A DNA stretch of 64,000 nt, from the NCBI RefSeq assembly GCF_900290235.1, contig NZ_OLMK01000025.1:55200-119199 (forward strand), read 5' to 3'. The notes beneath the pieces were generated by a model. The model made no database searches and was not told the DNA's origin. It saw only the letters and a list, made by a program, of their open reading frames with translations. This document shows positions 12,016-21,340 of the stretch, one piece after another (position 1 is the stretch's first letter; every line of letters starts with the position of its first letter). Both the position numbers and the translations under genes were made by a program. Origin of the DNA: Streptomyces sp. MA5143a (GTDB taxonomy: Bacteria > Actinomycetota > Actinomycetes > Streptomycetales > Streptomycetaceae).

Positions 12016-13023
12016 TCAGCGGCTCGCGTCGGCGGTCGGGGTCAGGCTGATCCATGTCTTCCCCGCGCGTTCGGTCGCGCCCGAGAAGGCCTCCTGGGCC
12101 TGTTCCAGGGGGAAACGGGAGCCGATGACGAGGCCCGGGCGGGCCTCGGGGAGTTCGGCGAGGGCGGTGGTGAAATCGCCGGGGTGGTCGTAGATCATCG
12201 AGCCGCGGAGGACGAGTTGCCGGCGGACCACGTCGTCGACGGTGAGCGGGAGCCGTTCCGCGGCGAGACCGATGAGGACGACGGTGGCGCCGGGCGCGCA
12301 CCGTTCCACGGCGGGGCGCAGGGCGGGCGCGTGCCCGGACGTCTCGAAGACCAGGGTGAAGCCGGTTCGGCCATCGTCGCGCACCGCGCCCAGCCCCTCG
12401 GCGCGCGCCACGCGCAGGGGGTGGGGTTCGGTGACGACGGGGCGGATGCCGAGGCGGGACAGGATGCGGCACACCAGCAGGCCCTGCGCACCGGCGCCGA
12501 CGACCAGACAGCGGTCGTCGGCGGTGACCCCGCTGCGGCGGACAGCGGCCCTCGCCACCGCGTAGGGCTCCGCGGCGGCCAGGTCGGCGCCGGTCAGGCC
12601 CCGGTCCGGAGCGGGGGCCAGGGCGGGGGCCGGGTGGGCGAACCGCGCGGGGACCGCGACGCGTTCGGCGAGGACACCGGGGGCGTCCAGGCCGACGATC
12701 GTGCGGTGCGGGCAGGCCGAGGTCAGCCCGGTCAGACAGTCGGCGCACCGCAGGCAGGCGTAGTTGGGCTCGATGACGACACGCCCGCCCACCGCCCGGT
12801 CCCGGACCCGTTCGCCGGTGGCGACGACCCGCCCGAAACCCTCGTGGCCCGGCACCCACGGCAGCGCGGGCGGCACCCGCCCGCCCCGGAACACGGAGAT
12901 GTCGGAACCGCACAGCCCGACGCCCTCGATCTCCACGACGACGTCGTCCGGCCCGCAGTGAGGCTCCGGCCGGTCGTCGACGATCTCGATCCGGCCCGGC
13001 GCCACGACGACAGCTGCTTTCAC
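12016..13023 (-). CDS. Zinc-dependent medium-chain alcohol dehydrogenase
   Basis: A 335-residue cytosolic oxidoreductase of the sorbitol/threonine dehydrogenase branch. GxCGSD supplies the catalytic zinc Cys and PGHEGFG the His-Glu pair. A structural zinc site is visible as a CLRCADC lobe with a fourth Cys seven residues on. The NAD(P)-binding motif is VGAGAQGL. It starts at GTG with a good upstream GGGAG. The substrate is not predictable; a sugar alcohol, amino-alcohol or 2,3-diol would fit the subfamily. The preceding gene on the same strand is an MHS transporter, and a divergent IclR regulator lies beyond it. The three may form a carboxylate/alcohol catabolic unit, although a strong hairpin separates transporter and dehydrogenase. 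The leader contains a 9-bp tandem array. Confidence 0.88.
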   Translation of the reverse strand: MKAAVVVAPGRIEIVDDRPEPHCGPDDVVVEIEGVGLCGSDISVFRGGRVPPALPWVPGHEGFGRVVATGERVRDRAVGGRVVIEPNYACLRCADCLTGLTSACPHRTIVGLDAPGVLAERVAVPARFAHPAPALAPAPDRGLTGADLAAAEPYAVARAAVRRSGVTADDRCLVVGAGAQGLLVCRILSRLGIRPVVTEPHPLRVARAEGLGAVRDDGRTGFTLVFETSGHAPALRPAVERCAPGATVVLIGLAAERLPLTVDDVVRRQLVLRGSMIYDHPGDFTTALAELPEARPGLVIGSRFPLEQAQEAFSGATERAGKTWISLTPTADASR

Positions 13024-13050
13024 CAGAACTCCCAGGACTCACAGACTCAT

Positions 13051-13121
13051 AGGGCCCACAGGGCCCACAGGGCCCACAGGGCCCACGGGCTCACAGGGCT
13101 CACAGGGCTCACAGGGCTCAC
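13051..13121. repeat. 9-bp tandem array AGGGCCCAC / AGGGCTCAC
   Basis: Four head-to-tail copies of AGGGCCCAC (13051-13086) are followed by four of AGGGCTCAC, the first lacking its A. The array ends about 28 nt upstream of the dehydrogenase GTG start, so it lies in that gene's leader or promoter. Two homogeneous half-arrays suggest expansion by replication slippage. Confidence 0.9.
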
Positions 13122-13190
13122 AGGACCCGGACCGCCGAGGCGGGCCCCCTCGGGGGGCCCTGGCCTCGACCAGCCGACGTTCCACTTGAC

Positions 13191-13208
13191 GGGCGGATCG
13201 ATCCGCCC
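13191..13208. promoter_or_regulatory. 18-bp perfect palindrome GGGCGGAT|ATCCGCCC type
   Basis: GGGCGGATCGATCCGCCC reads identically on both strands with no spacer. It sits between the transporter stop and the dehydrogenase leader. It could be an operator for the dehydrogenase or part of the transcript-end structure; the neighbouring hairpin is the more obvious terminator. Confidence 0.55.
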
Positions 13209-13210
13209 TG

Positions 13211-13244
13211 CGGTCCACGAAGGGCCGTTCGGCCCTCCGGACCG
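13211..13244 (-). terminator. Nested hairpin terminator of MHS transporter gene
   Basis: Outer arms CGGTCC/GGACCG and inner arms AGGGCC/GGCCCT (loop GTTC) form one long stem about 19 nt beyond the transporter stop. Another GGGCCCC...GGGGCCC stem lies just beyond, at 13142-13160. Confidence 0.65.
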
Positions 13245-13262
13245 TCACGTCAACCCTTCATG

Positions 13263-14633
13263 TCAGACCGTCGCTTCTTTCGCGGCCCCGGCGGCCCCCG
13301 TCTCGGGCTCCCGTGCCGCCGGCACCTCTTCGGCCCCGGCCCGGTCGTCACCACCCAGCCTCAGCGCGACCAGGAAGGAGATCGCGCAGCCGAGGGCGAG
13401 GTACGCGGCGACGAGGCCCCAGCCGCCGCCGGCCCAGATCACCAGGGAGCCGGCGATGAGCGGGGTGAAGCCACCGCCGATCGCACTGGCGAGCTGGTAG
13501 CCGACACCGGCGCCGCTGTAGCGGTACTCGGGGCCGAACATCTCGGTGAACAGGGACTGCTGCACGGAGACGGCCATGTCGTGGGCGACGTTCACCAGCA
13601 GCACCGCGCAGACGATGATCAGCACCAGTGAGCCGGACTCCATGGCCCAGAAGTACGGCACCGCGCTCACCACCCCGACGAGGGCGCCCCCGCAGTAGAT
13701 CCGGCGGCGGCCGTAGCGGTCGGCGAGGTAGGCGAAGGCCGGGATGGTGATGATCGCCAGACCGCCGACGGCGAGGTTGACGTCGAGCAGGCTGTTCCGG
13801 TCGAGGCCCAGTTCGTCGGTGCCGTAGGCGAGCCCGAAGGTGGTCACGCCGTAGAACGTGAAGAGTTCGACGAACCGCAGGCCGATGATGGCGAAGAAGC
13901 CCTTCGGGTTGGACTTCACGGCGGCGACCAGCGGCACGCGCGGCTTGGTGTGCGCGCCCTTCGCGGCGACCTCCTTGGTGAAGACCTCCGACTCCTCGAC
14001 CTTCGCCCGGATGACCAGGCCGACGATCACCAGCACCGCGCTGACCAGGAACGGGATCCGCCAGCCCCAGGCCCGGAAGGCCGCGTCGGACGTCGTGCCG
14101 GAGATGACCTTGGTGATCAGGGTGGCGAGCAGCAGGCCCACGGAGGCGCCGACCTGGACACCGCTGCTGTAGAGGGAACGCCACTTGGCCGGGGCGTTCT
14201 CCACCGCCATCAGCGCGGCCCCGCCCCACTCGCCGCCGACCGCGAAGCCCTGCGTGGCCCGCAGCACGACCAGCAGCGCGGGCGCCCAGAGCCCGGCCTG
14301 GGCGTAGGTGGGCAGGACACCGATGAGGGTGCTGGCCACGCCCATGATCAGCATGGTCAGGACGAGCATCCGCTTGCGGCCGAGCCGGTCGCCGAAGTGC
14401 CCGAAGACGATGCCGCCGAGCGGCCGGAAGAGGAAGCCGACACCGAAGGTCGCCCAGGCGGCGAGGGTGCCGACGGCGGGCGAGGCGCCCGGGAAGAACA
14501 GATCGCCGAACAGGAGACCGGCGACGATGCCGTAGAGGAAGAAGTCGTACCAGTCGACGACGGCCCCCATGAAGCTGGCGACCGCCGCTCGTCGGGCGAC
14601 TCCGGCCCCGGCGGGGCTCTGGGTACTGCTCAT
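13263..14633 (-). CDS. MFS metabolite:H+ symporter (MHS/ShiA-like)
   Basis: A 456-residue integral membrane protein with 12 predicted helices. MHS-family hallmarks are visible: DWYDFFLYG in helix 1, the loop 2-3 motif HFGDRLGRKRML and FAVGGEWGGA in helix 4. These carriers import small carboxylates (shikimate, alpha-ketoglutarate, proline/betaine or aromatic acids) with protons; the substrate here is unknown. The ATG at 14633 was chosen because CGGAG lies about 10 nt upstream; a longer frame to 14699 runs into the divergent promoter. It is transcribed away from an IclR regulator, a classic arrangement for effector-controlled uptake. The end of the gene is marked by a nested hairpin. Confidence 0.9.
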   Translation of the reverse strand: MSSTQSPAGAGVARRAAVASFMGAVVDWYDFFLYGIVAGLLFGDLFFPGASPAVGTLAAWATFGVGFLFRPLGGIVFGHFGDRLGRKRMLVLTMLIMGVASTLIGVLPTYAQAGLWAPALLVVLRATQGFAVGGEWGGAALMAVENAPAKWRSLYSSGVQVGASVGLLLATLITKVISGTTSDAAFRAWGWRIPFLVSAVLVIVGLVIRAKVEESEVFTKEVAAKGAHTKPRVPLVAAVKSNPKGFFAIIGLRFVELFTFYGVTTFGLAYGTDELGLDRNSLLDVNLAVGGLAIITIPAFAYLADRYGRRRIYCGGALVGVVSAVPYFWAMESGSLVLIIVCAVLLVNVAHDMAVSVQQSLFTEMFGPEYRYSGAGVGYQLASAIGGGFTPLIAGSLVIWAGGGWGLVAAYLALGCAISFLVALRLGGDDRAGAEEVPAAREPETGAAGAAKEATV

Positions 14634-14915
14634 CTCACACACTCCGTTGGATGCTGCGACGACGGGCGAGCGCTCAGGACCGGGCTCCCCTAGGTCCATT
14701 CAGTGGACCGATCGGACCGAGCAGCGGAAACATACGATGCGGGATGACGGTCATCAAGAGGCGCGGCACAATTCGTGTGGGTCCGTGGTTCACACGGTCC
14801 GCAGAGCGGACTACCGTGCACGGAGTACGGACGAACACGGAGTACGGACGAACAAGGCGCCCGCGGAGCGAGCGGGACGCGCGACGGGGACGGTACGGGG
14901 CGGGGAGGAAGCCGC
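14634..14915. promoter_or_regulatory. Divergent transporter/IclR control region with inverted and direct repeats
   Basis: Three symmetric elements stand out. GGTCCA-N5-TGGACC lies at 14693-14709, about 60 bp from the transporter start. A nested inverted repeat, CACGG / GTCCGC-AGA-GCGGAC / CCGTG, lies at 14793-14818. A perfect 17-bp tandem duplication CACGGAGTACGGACGAA lies at 14819-14852. The first two are plausible IclR operators, because IclR proteins bind short palindromes in the region between themselves and their targets. No gene is credible here. Confidence 0.6.
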
Positions 14916-15719
14916 GTGGACGACAGGAACCCGGTGACCGACGGGGACCGGGAGCAGCCCGGCGCCGGCAGCGGAGGTGTCCGCAGTGTGCGCCGCGCGC
15001 TGGACATCCTCAACCTGCTGGGCGAGGACCGTCCGGTCGTCACCCTGCGGGAGATCATCGACGCCACGGGACTCGCCAAGACGACCGTGCTGCGGCTGGT
15101 GCAGACCCTGGAGGAGAGCGGCCTGCTGTGGTCGCACCCCCTCGGCTACACCGCGGGGCCCGGCCTGTGGCGCTGGGCCTACCTGGCCCGCAGCCAGTGG
15201 GAGGTGCCCCGTGAGACCCGCAAGGTCATGCGTGACCTCGCCGACCGCCTCGGCGAGACGGTGAACATCTTCGTCGCCCGCGACACCCATCGCGTCTGCG
15301 TCGCCCACGAGGAGAGCCCGCACCCCCTGCGGCACGTGGTCGACGTCGGCGACGAGCAGCCCCTGTGGGCCGGCGCCTCCTCCAAGATCCTGCTGCGCGA
15401 CGCCTCCGACACGCTGCTGCGCCGGGTCGCCGCCGCCTCCCCGCACGGCGAGTCCTACGCCGGGCGGCTCCGCGCCCGTGCCGAGGAGGCCGCCCAGAGG
15501 GGCTACGCCGTCAGCAGCAGCGAATGGGACGAGGGCCTGACCGCCGTGGCCGTCCCGGTCGCGGGCCGCTCCGGCGGTGTCATCGCCTCCCTCTCCGTCA
15601 GCGGGCCGAGCCACCGCTTCCCCTACGAGGCGGTGGAGCACTTCGCCGCCGACCTGACGGACGCCGCGTCGCTCATCTCCGCGCAGGGCTTCAGCCACCC
15701 GCTGAGCCCCACCAGCTGA
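14916..15719 (+). CDS. IclR-family transcriptional regulator
   Basis: A 267-residue DNA-binding protein. The N-terminal winged helix-turn-helix (about 15-80) includes RALDILNLL and LAKTTVLRLVQTLEESGLL. The C-terminal effector domain contains the family's GxxxPLWAGASSKILL and final DLTDAASLIS helix. GTG 14916 is preceded by GGGAGG at an ideal distance; in-frame codons further upstream overlap the tandem duplication and are unlikely. It is divergent from the MHS transporter, which it probably controls in response to the imported carboxylate or a breakdown product. A long shared terminator separates it from argG. Confidence 0.9.
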   Translation: MDDRNPVTDGDREQPGAGSGGVRSVRRALDILNLLGEDRPVVTLREIIDATGLAKTTVLRLVQTLEESGLLWSHPLGYTAGPGLWRWAYLARSQWEVPRETRKVMRDLADRLGETVNIFVARDTHRVCVAHEESPHPLRHVVDVGDEQPLWAGASSKILLRDASDTLLRRVAAASPHGESYAGRLRARAEEAAQRGYAVSSSEWDEGLTAVAVPVAGRSGGVIASLSVSGPSHRFPYEAVEHFAADLTDAASLISAQGFSHPLSPTS

Positions 15720-15746
15720 ACGACGCGAGCCCGCTGAACGACGGGA

Positions 15747-15782
15747 GGGGCCGGGCCGACGCGTGGGCGTCGGCCCGGCCCC
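15747..15782. terminator. Bidirectional terminator, 16-bp perfect stem
   Basis: GGGGCCGGGCCGACGC, loop GTGG, then its exact reverse complement. It lies between the convergent IclR and argG genes, close to both stops. Confidence 0.85.
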
Positions 15783-15810
15783 TCACGGTCCGGTCCTCTT
15801 CGGCGCTCGG

Positions 15811-17300
<1,490 letters not shown>

Positions 17301-17400
17301 AGCCCGGTTCGGGTGATCCAGCTCCCACCCGACCGCCACGGCACCGCCCGGACGGCGAGGCCCCCTCCCTGAGGGCGCGGGCGTCTCCCCCACGCAGGAC

Positions 17401-17429
17401 GAACCCCCGGGTCCGGGACCCGGGGGTTC
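17401..17429 (-). terminator. Terminator of lysyl-oxidase-like gene
   Basis: A 13-bp perfect stem, GAACCCCCGGGTC / GACCCGGGGGTTC with a CGG loop, lies 31 nt beyond the stop at 17460. No other candidate lies between it and argG. Confidence 0.8.
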
Positions 17430-17459
17430 GTCGCTGTGCGATGACCGTGCGGCCGTCGG

Positions 17460-19175
17460 TTACGGGGCGTCGATCAGGTGGTGCGGGGGCACCTGCACCG
17501 TGCGGGCGCCGGGCTTGCCGCCGAGGACCACCTTGCGGAGGGCGACGTTGTTCTTGGTGTCGCTCTCCTTGAGACGGTTCTCCGGGTTGGCGATGACCTT
17601 GATGTAGTACGTGCCGTTCGGCAGGTCGGTGATGTCGAACGACTGGCCGGGGCGCTCCTGGGTGTAGGTGTCGCCGGAGCCGACGTCGAGGACCTCACGC
17701 ACGGAGATGGCCTCCTGCGAACCGCACGCGGTGGACAGGTCGGTGTTCTCCGGGTGCCAGTTGGCGCCCTTCACCGTGTAGTCGATGGCGTCGGTGTTGG
17801 CCAGGCAGAACGCCTCCTTGCCGGAGCGCACCTCCTTCGTCTGGTCCGCGCTGAGCAGGCGGTAGCTGGCGAAGTCGGTGAAGTGCCAGTGCATGTGGCC
17901 CTCACGCGGGTCCCACTCCATGGTGCCGGCGGGGGAGTAGCCGACCTGCTTGCCCTTGGCGTCGTAGAAGTACTGGTACGAGTCCATCAGGTCGGCGCCC
18001 GGCTTGCGGAAACCGTCCACGACGAGGGGCGCGGGGCCCGCGTTCCACACGTTGGCGCTGAAGGCGAGGTAGTCCTTGCCCGGTACGTCGCCGTCCTCGC
18101 CGTCGGTGATGGAGATGCCCCAGGCCGGCAGCGACCGCAGGTCGGGCTTGGGCACGTTGGCCGGGGCGCCGGTCTTGCCGGTGGGCCGCTTCGCGGCGGG
18201 CTGCAGCGCGGGCGCGATGCGCGAACCGTCGGTGTGGCCGGGGCCGTCGCCCAGGTGCTTGGCCAGGCCGCGGTCCTCCAGGGCGTGGGGGAGGGCGGGC
18301 GGCATCGGGACGTCCTCGCCGCGCGGGCCGAAGCCGTGCAGCGGCGGCTGGGTCGGGTCGACAGGGGCGGCGTCGTGACCAGCATGACCGCCGTGACCGC
18401 CGTGCCCGGCGGCGTGGTGGGCGGAGGACTTGGCGCTCGCACCGACGCCGCCCTCACCGCCCTCGTCGTACTGGAGCACCGTCACCTTGATGGAGGGCCG
18501 GTCGTCCGCCATGCCGAACAGCTCGCGGTACTTCTTCGCGACGCCGACCTCCGCGGTGTACTCACCCGCCGGGATGTCCACCGTGTCGTCGTAGCGGTAC
18601 TGGGTGGTGTTGACCGCCCAGCCCTTCTCCACACCCCACACCGAGCCCAGCGTCCACGGGTTGCGCGAGCAGCTCTGCGGGTAGTGCGAGGTCGACGGGG
18701 CGTCCGGGCGGATACGGCCGGAGGCGTTGTTCGGGCAGAAGTCGCTGGCCGTCTTGAGCACCTGCTGACCCGCGGAGTTCTTGAGCGAGATCTCCAGGAA
18801 GCCGGGCAGCCCACCGTGGTCGGTGACCAGACCGGCGGGCAGGGTCCGCGTCGTGGTCTTCTTGCCGTTGCGGAAGATCTGCTGGGCGACGATGGGGTCC
18901 TTGTAGGACTTCCGCGTCACCTTGAACTCCAGGGGCGCGCCGTCGACCGTGACGTACGTCCCCAGCTCCAGGATGGTGCCGCCATCGTCCGGGTACCGGT
19001 AGGTCGTCACCGACTTCGAGGCGGCGATCAGCTTGAGCTTCGGGGTGCCGGCCTTGGCGGCGGGCGCCGCGCCCGCGCCGGGGGCGGCCCCCGCCACGGT
19101 GGCGACTACGGCGAGCGTGGCCAGGGCGGCGAGCCCGGGACGCCTCAGACGGCTGCGGTGTTCTTGACTGGTCAT
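17460..19175 (-). CDS. Secreted lysyl-oxidase-like copper protein
   Basis: A 571-residue exported protein. A Sec signal peptide (basic, then LAALATLAVVATVAGAAPGAGA) precedes an N-terminal beta-rich region of unknown function (about 40-245), a His/Gly/Asp linker (about 250-280) and a lysyl-oxidase-type domain (about 350-560). The domain has the copper-binding HMHWHF cluster, then DFASYRLLSAD and EAFCLANTDAID as in eukaryotic lysyl oxidases. Family members oxidise peptidyl-lysine to allysine with copper and a lysine-tyrosine-derived quinone; bacterial homologues are known in Streptomyces. ATG 19175 was chosen for the AGGA site 8 nt upstream and the signal peptide it creates. Substrate and physiological role are unknown; cross-linking of surface proteins is possible (inference). 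Confidence 0.85.
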   Translation of the reverse strand: MTSQEHRSRLRRPGLAALATLAVVATVAGAAPGAGAAPAAKAGTPKLKLIAASKSVTTYRYPDDGGTILELGTYVTVDGAPLEFKVTRKSYKDPIVAQQIFRNGKKTTTRTLPAGLVTDHGGLPGFLEISLKNSAGQQVLKTASDFCPNNASGRIRPDAPSTSHYPQSCSRNPWTLGSVWGVEKGWAVNTTQYRYDDTVDIPAGEYTAEVGVAKKYRELFGMADDRPSIKVTVLQYDEGGEGGVGASAKSSAHHAAGHGGHGGHAGHDAAPVDPTQPPLHGFGPRGEDVPMPPALPHALEDRGLAKHLGDGPGHTDGSRIAPALQPAAKRPTGKTGAPANVPKPDLRSLPAWGISITDGEDGDVPGKDYLAFSANVWNAGPAPLVVDGFRKPGADLMDSYQYFYDAKGKQVGYSPAGTMEWDPREGHMHWHFTDFASYRLLSADQTKEVRSGKEAFCLANTDAIDYTVKGANWHPENTDLSTACGSQEAISVREVLDVGSGDTYTQERPGQSFDITDLPNGTYYIKVIANPENRLKESDTKNNVALRKVVLGGKPGARTVQVPPHHLIDAP

Positions 19176-19587
19176 CGGTTCCTCGTCTGCGAGTGCCATG
19201 GTCAGTGGCATCGGACTGGACAACCCACGGACGACCGGCCGCCGATGGTGCTGACGCTCCCCCGAACGCCCCCGGCGCCCACCGGTCTGTGAGCACCCTG
19301 TGAGACAGGCGAAAGCCGTGCGGGGGTTGCCTGTTGAAGAGGAAATCGGGAAAAAGAGAGTCCGGCGACGCCCGACAACAACGCGGACGGTGACGTCCAA
19401 ACACCGGGCCGTACACCGGTGCGAAGTCCCCGGAGAACCCACGCAGGAGCATCACACAGTGTGCACACAGCTCTGAGAATGCCTCGTTAGCGTTGCTGAC
19501 CGCTCGATCCGCTCGATCCCACGTGCGAACGACGTGACCGGGCCGCGGCCCGGCGGGTCGACGGCATGCCGACACAGGAAGACCTCC
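19176..19587. promoter_or_regulatory. Divergent promoter region, no gene seen
   Basis: About 410 bp between the lysyl-oxidase-like gene and the SCO2400-like gene. It contains a relatively AT-rich patch around 19330-19350 and a small direct repeat CGCTCGATC at 19501-19518. I see no confident promoter boxes and no coding bias. Confidence 0.4.
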
Positions 19588-20601
19588 ATGGACTACTGCT
19601 CCTCATGTCGCCGACATCTCAACGGCGCCCTCGTCTGCCCCGGCTGCGGCGCCTACGCGCCGGACATAGCCCCCTCGACGCCCGGTACGACGACCGCCAT
19701 GGCCGTCGCTCCGACGGTGCCGGCGGCGACCTGGGAGTACGCGGCGTCGGGCGCCGAGGAGACCTGGCACGACGGCGGACGGCCGGAGCCCGAGCCAGAC
19801 CTGGAACCGGGGACGGGACCGTCGACGGAGCTGGTCCCTGCCGGTGTCGCGCACGCCGAGGGCGCCGAGGGCACCGAGGATGTGCGGGGCGTGCCGGTCG
19901 CGCCGCAGGGGCGGGCGGCACGGCGGCGGCAGATGGCCCGCTGGAAGAAGAACCAGCGCCGGGCCGTGGTCGCGACCGCGGTGGCGCTGGTCGGCGGCGG
20001 TCTGACCGTGATGGGCATGGACCGGCAGTCCACCGACCGGACGCAGGCGGCGACCGCGCCGGACGCCGAGGGCCTGAGCGCCGTCGAGGAACAGGGTTCG
20101 CAGAGCGGCCGCACTCCGGACACGCGCCCCGACGAGACCCGGCGCTCCCCGGACACCTCTCGGAGCCACGCGCGCGGCGGTTCCTCGTACGACGGGTCGG
20201 GCGCGCGGCAGCGGAACACCGGCGGCGACACGGGCGACTCACCGCGTACGGCCACGACGGCCCCCTCGGCTCAACGGGCGCAGACGGGCTCCTCGTCGCA
20301 GGGCGGGTCGAGCGCGAACGGCTCCACCGACACCCCGTCGGGCGGGGCGACCACGCCCCCGGCCACCGACGACTCCACGGGTTCGGGCGCGGACACGGGC
20401 ACGGGCGCGGGCGCGGGCTCCGGATCGGGTTCGGGGAACGGCTCCGGTACGGAGACGGGGACCGGCTCGGACTCGGGTACGGGCTCGGGGTCCGGCTCCG
20501 GCTCGGACACCGGTTCGTCCGGCGGCTCGGGCTCCTCGGACTCGGACGCGACCTCACCGTCCGGCCTGTGCCTGCTCGGCGGAATCGTGTGCGTCAGCTG
20601 A
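19588..20601 (+). CDS. SCO2400-like membrane protein with N-terminal zinc ribbon
   Basis: 337 residues. The N-terminus MDYCSSCRRHLNGALVCPGC carries two CxxC knuckles, a probable zinc ribbon in the cytosol. A basic stretch (RRRQMARWKKNQRR) precedes one transmembrane helix (about 148-163). The rest, about 170 residues, is a Ser/Thr/Gly/Asp-rich low-complexity tail predicted outside, ending in a short Cys-containing LCLLGGIVCVS. The layout matches a Streptomyces family I recall as SCO2400-like; its function is unknown. ATG 19588 is preceded by AGGAAG. The tail could be O-glycosylated or span the cell wall (inference). Confidence 0.8.
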   Translation: MDYCSSCRRHLNGALVCPGCGAYAPDIAPSTPGTTTAMAVAPTVPAATWEYAASGAEETWHDGGRPEPEPDLEPGTGPSTELVPAGVAHAEGAEGTEDVRGVPVAPQGRAARRRQMARWKKNQRRAVVATAVALVGGGLTVMGMDRQSTDRTQAATAPDAEGLSAVEEQGSQSGRTPDTRPDETRRSPDTSRSHARGGSSYDGSGARQRNTGGDTGDSPRTATTAPSAQRAQTGSSSQGGSSANGSTDTPSGGATTPPATDDSTGSGADTGTGAGAGSGSGSGNGSGTETGTGSDSGTGSGSGSGSDTGSSGGSGSSDSDATSPSGLCLLGGIVCVS

Positions 20602-20620
20602 CAGCACCCGTACGACTCAG

Positions 20621-20665
20621 CAGACCGGTGGCCGGCCCTCGCACCGAGGGCCGGCCACCGGTCTG
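20621..20665. terminator. Bidirectional terminator, 21-bp perfect stem
   Basis: The left arm begins CAGACCGGTGGCC and is matched perfectly by the right arm across a 3-nt loop. It lies between the convergent SCO2400-like and MarR genes. Confidence 0.88.
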
Positions 20666-20705
20666 TGCGTCCGTCTCCCGCCGTCGGCGTCAGCGGTCGC
20701 CGGCG

Positions 20706-21182
20706 TCAGCGGTCGCCGGCCATCGGGCGTGGCCAGGAACGCCCGCTGACCCGTTCGACGTCGGTGTTGAACTGCCGTAGGTCGGCGATGAAGCGCTCGC
20801 GCCGCTCGGCGGGCCAGTCGGCGATGACCCCGCTGATGCCGTCGACGAACACCTCGCGCTGCTCGGCGAGGCGCGCCAGCCCCTCGTCGGTGATCCGGAA
20901 CTTGCGGGCCACTCCCCCGTCGGGGTCGAGGGTCCGCTCCACCAGACCGTCGCGCAGCAGCGCCGAGGTCTGCCGGGTGAACGTGGACGGGGCGAAGCCG
21001 AAGGCGTCCACGAAGTCCGGGATGGACATGGGCCCCTGGGCCTCCAGCCTGCTGAGCAGGACATAGGCGCTGCGGTCCAGGGCACCGCCGCCGCGGACGC
21101 CGCGGGGCGTCGACGTCTCGCGGTTGCGCGTGAGGATCAGCAGCTCCCGCTCGATGCGCTCCCCCGCCTCACGGGCATCCAC
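20706..21182 (-). CDS. MarR-family transcriptional regulator
   Basis: A 158-residue winged helix-turn-helix protein: DRSAYVLLSRLEAQGPMSIPDF leads into the recognition helix region FAPSTFTRQTSALLRDGLVERT, and a wing with DPDGGVARKFRITDEG follows. It starts at GTG with GAAGGAG upstream. It is divergent from the cytochrome P450/ferredoxin pair and separated from it by a long inverted repeat, so autorepression and control of the P450 by a small phenolic or xenobiotic ligand is likely. The last codons overlap a 16-bp tandem duplication (20685-20716) that copies the stop region without altering the product. Confidence 0.88.
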   Translation of the reverse strand: MDAREAGERIERELLILTRNRETSTPRGVRGGGALDRSAYVLLSRLEAQGPMSIPDFVDAFGFAPSTFTRQTSALLRDGLVERTLDPDGGVARKFRITDEGLARLAEQREVFVDGISGVIADWPAERRERFIADLRQFNTDVERVSGRSWPRPMAGDR

Positions 21183-21253
21183 ACCGGTCTCCTTCTGTCT
21201 GCCTGGCCTCCATGACCCCTCACCCTACGTCGAAATTGCGCCATGCATGACGA

Positions 21254-21284
21254 GTGCATGATGCACCATTGATGCATCATGCAC
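21254..21284. promoter_or_regulatory. MarR operator candidate, 12-bp-arm inverted repeat
   Basis: GTGCATGATGCA, 7-bp spacer CCATTGA, TGCATCATGCAC: a perfect inverted repeat between the divergent MarR and P450 genes, embedded in AT-richer DNA with further TGCAT copies at 21243. It lies 57 nt upstream of the P450 start, an expected operator position for both promoters. Confidence 0.8.
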
Positions 21285-21340
21285 AGCACGAGTAGCGTGC
21301 CTAGCGATCTCCACTCCGCCCCACCCGAGGAGACGTCGAG

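Noticed and set aside
13051..13121. CRISPR array
   Set aside because: Units of 9 bp with no spacers and no cas genes; a simple tandem repeat.
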